This document shows positions 63,316 through 64,000 of a stretch of 64,000 bases of DNA, piece by piece. The stretch lies in contig NZ_BPQE01000005.1 of the NCBI RefSeq assembly GCF_022179085.1, positions 87,072-151,071 of the forward strand. Direction: 5' to 3'. Source of the DNA: Methylobacterium aerolatum (lineage in GTDB: Bacteria > Pseudomonadota > Alphaproteobacteria > Rhizobiales > Beijerinckiaceae). The translations under genes and the position numbers were made by a program. Every line of letters begins with the position of its first letter. Positions within the stretch are counted from its first letter, which is position 1. The notes under the pieces are model-generated. The model was not told the origin of the DNA. It did not search any database and saw nothing but the letters and a program-made list of their open reading frames with translations.

Positions 63316-63489
63316 ATGGCCGAAGACAAGAATTCGACTTCGACCGAGCATCTCAAGGGCTCGGTCAAGGAAGCCCTCGGCAAGCTCACGGGCGATTCCC
63401 GGATCGAGGCCGAGGGACGTCGGCAGAAGCGTGAGGCCCACGCCGCCGAGACCGCCCGCACCAAGCCGACCGGCTCGGCGCGGGACTGA
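63316..63489 (+). CDS. CsbD-family small stress protein
   Basis: A 57-residue hydrophilic protein (MAEDKNSTSTEHLKGSVKEA) with the CsbD-like repeat KGSVKEALGKLTGDSRIEAE. ATG 63316 has GGAG six bases upstream. CsbD proteins are stress-induced in many bacteria, but their molecular job is unknown. It is followed after 62 bp by a second, larger CsbD-family gene. Confidence 0.85.
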   Translation: MAEDKNSTSTEHLKGSVKEALGKLTGDSRIEAEGRRQKREAHAAETARTKPTGSARD

Positions 63490-63551
63490 CGATTTCCCCT
63501 CACGGGGCCCCGCGGACGGGACGCCCCTTTCCCACACACCAGGAGAACGAC

Positions 63552-64000
63552 ATGGTCGATACGGATCGGATCACGGGTGCCGCCAAGGAGCTTGGCGGCA
63601 AGGTCCAGAGCACGGTGGGTGACCTCACCGGCTCGAAGCGGGACTCGGTCGAGGGCCGCGCCCGCGAGGCGGCCGGCTCGGCGGAAAACCTGTACGGCCA
63701 GGCCAAGGACACGGTGCGCGACGCGGCCGAGCAGGTCGCCGACACCGCCCGCGACATCGGCGGCAGGATCCGCGACACGGTCGGCGGCCTCGTCGGCTCG
63801 GACGACCTTGAAGGCCGTGCCCGCCGCGCGCAAGGCGCCGCCGAGGATCACTTCGACCGGGCCCGCCGCTCCGTCCGCCGCGCGGCGGACGACGCCGCCG
63901 ACTACGCCCGGGACACCTACGAGGACGCCTACGACCGCAGCTCCCGTGCCCTGCGCCACGGCAACGGCGGCGTGGTCGGCCAAGTCGCCGAATACCCCAT
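63552..64000 (+). CDS. Larger CsbD-family protein, cut by window edge
   Basis: The frame opens at ATG 63552 (MVDTDRITGAAKELGGKVQS) with AGGAG upstream and stays open to the window end (149 residues seen). The first 45 residues are a CsbD domain (TVGDLTGSKRDSVEGRAREA). After it comes a long amphipathic helical region with repeated AKDTVRDAAEQVADTARD-type heptads, like proteins of the LEA or YtxH type. It probably acts in desiccation or salt stress. Pairing with the 57-residue CsbD gene and the nearby sigma factor fits a stress-response cluster. Confidence 0.85.
   Translation, partial: MVDTDRITGAAKELGGKVQSTVGDLTGSKRDSVEGRAREAAGSAENLYGQAKDTVRDAAEQVADTARDIGGRIRDTVGGLVGSDDLEGRARRAQGAAEDHFDRARRSVRRAADDAADYARDTYEDAYDRSSRALRHGNGGVVGQVAEYP

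Overview
The window is high-GC DNA from a facultative methylotroph of the Methylobacterium/Methylorubrum type. This rests on crotonyl-CoA carboxylase/reductase (ethylmalonyl-CoA pathway) at the left edge, the alphaproteobacterial forms of citrate synthase, glutamyl-tRNA synthetase and LexA, a LuxR/LuxI pair, and CsbD-type stress proteins beside an ECF sigma factor at the right edge. No species-level search was possible.

Layout. 1-9065 is core chromosome: ccr (cut by the edge), an AlkA-type glycosylase, gltA, gltX, a ComEC-like protein and lexA with an SOS box. 9172-14260 is a scarred stretch: a decayed Mu-like transposase/ATPase pair, an intact luxR-luxI pair with a candidate lux box, one unknown gene and a decayed IS5-type transposase. 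14670-20766 is core-like: two periplasmic copper-related genes, a glycosyltransferase-like gene, a Ni/Co permease, an unknown gene and an MHS-type MFS transporter. At 21004-21079 lies tRNA-Phe(GAA). Two mobile elements are stacked behind it.

Element 1 (about 21063-29176) is a tyrosine-integrase island. It ends in a 17-bp copy of the tRNA-Phe 3' end and carries a DprA-like/phosphoribosyltransferase pair, a serine recombinase and a DUF3800 protein. Element 2 (29181-60183) is a complete Tn7-like transposon of about 31.0 kb. It has TGT...ACA ends, multiple TnsB-type end repeats, a 5-bp target duplication (ACTTC) and a TnsA-TnsB-TnsC-TniQ operon. Its left end starts 4 bp after the tRNA-Phe 3' sequence.

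The transposon cargo (about 23 kb) looks like a defence locus. It holds a metallophosphoesterase, a PLD-superfamily protein with an unknown partner, a ubiquitin-like conjugation operon (two ubiquitin-like repeats fused to an E2-like domain; JAB peptidase fused to E1; DUF6527 Cys-rich protein; unknown small protein), a regulatory operon (sigma-like factor, HTH protein, ImmA/IrrE peptidase fused to a UvrD helicase with a degenerate nuclease domain), a 2166-residue DUF4011/SF1 helicase/Vsr-like nuclease, and a soluble FtsH-like AAA-M41 protease. The strongest new observation is a 48-bp DNA block, identical in spacing, in front of both the sigma-factor operon (42580-42627) and the ubiquitin-like operon (37882-37929). 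It implies that the sigma/HTH/ImmA module and the ubiquitin-like module are one co-regulated, probably inducible, system.

From 60184 the core resumes: an ECF sigma factor, a three-PAS LuxR-type regulator and two CsbD-family genes (the last cut by the right edge).
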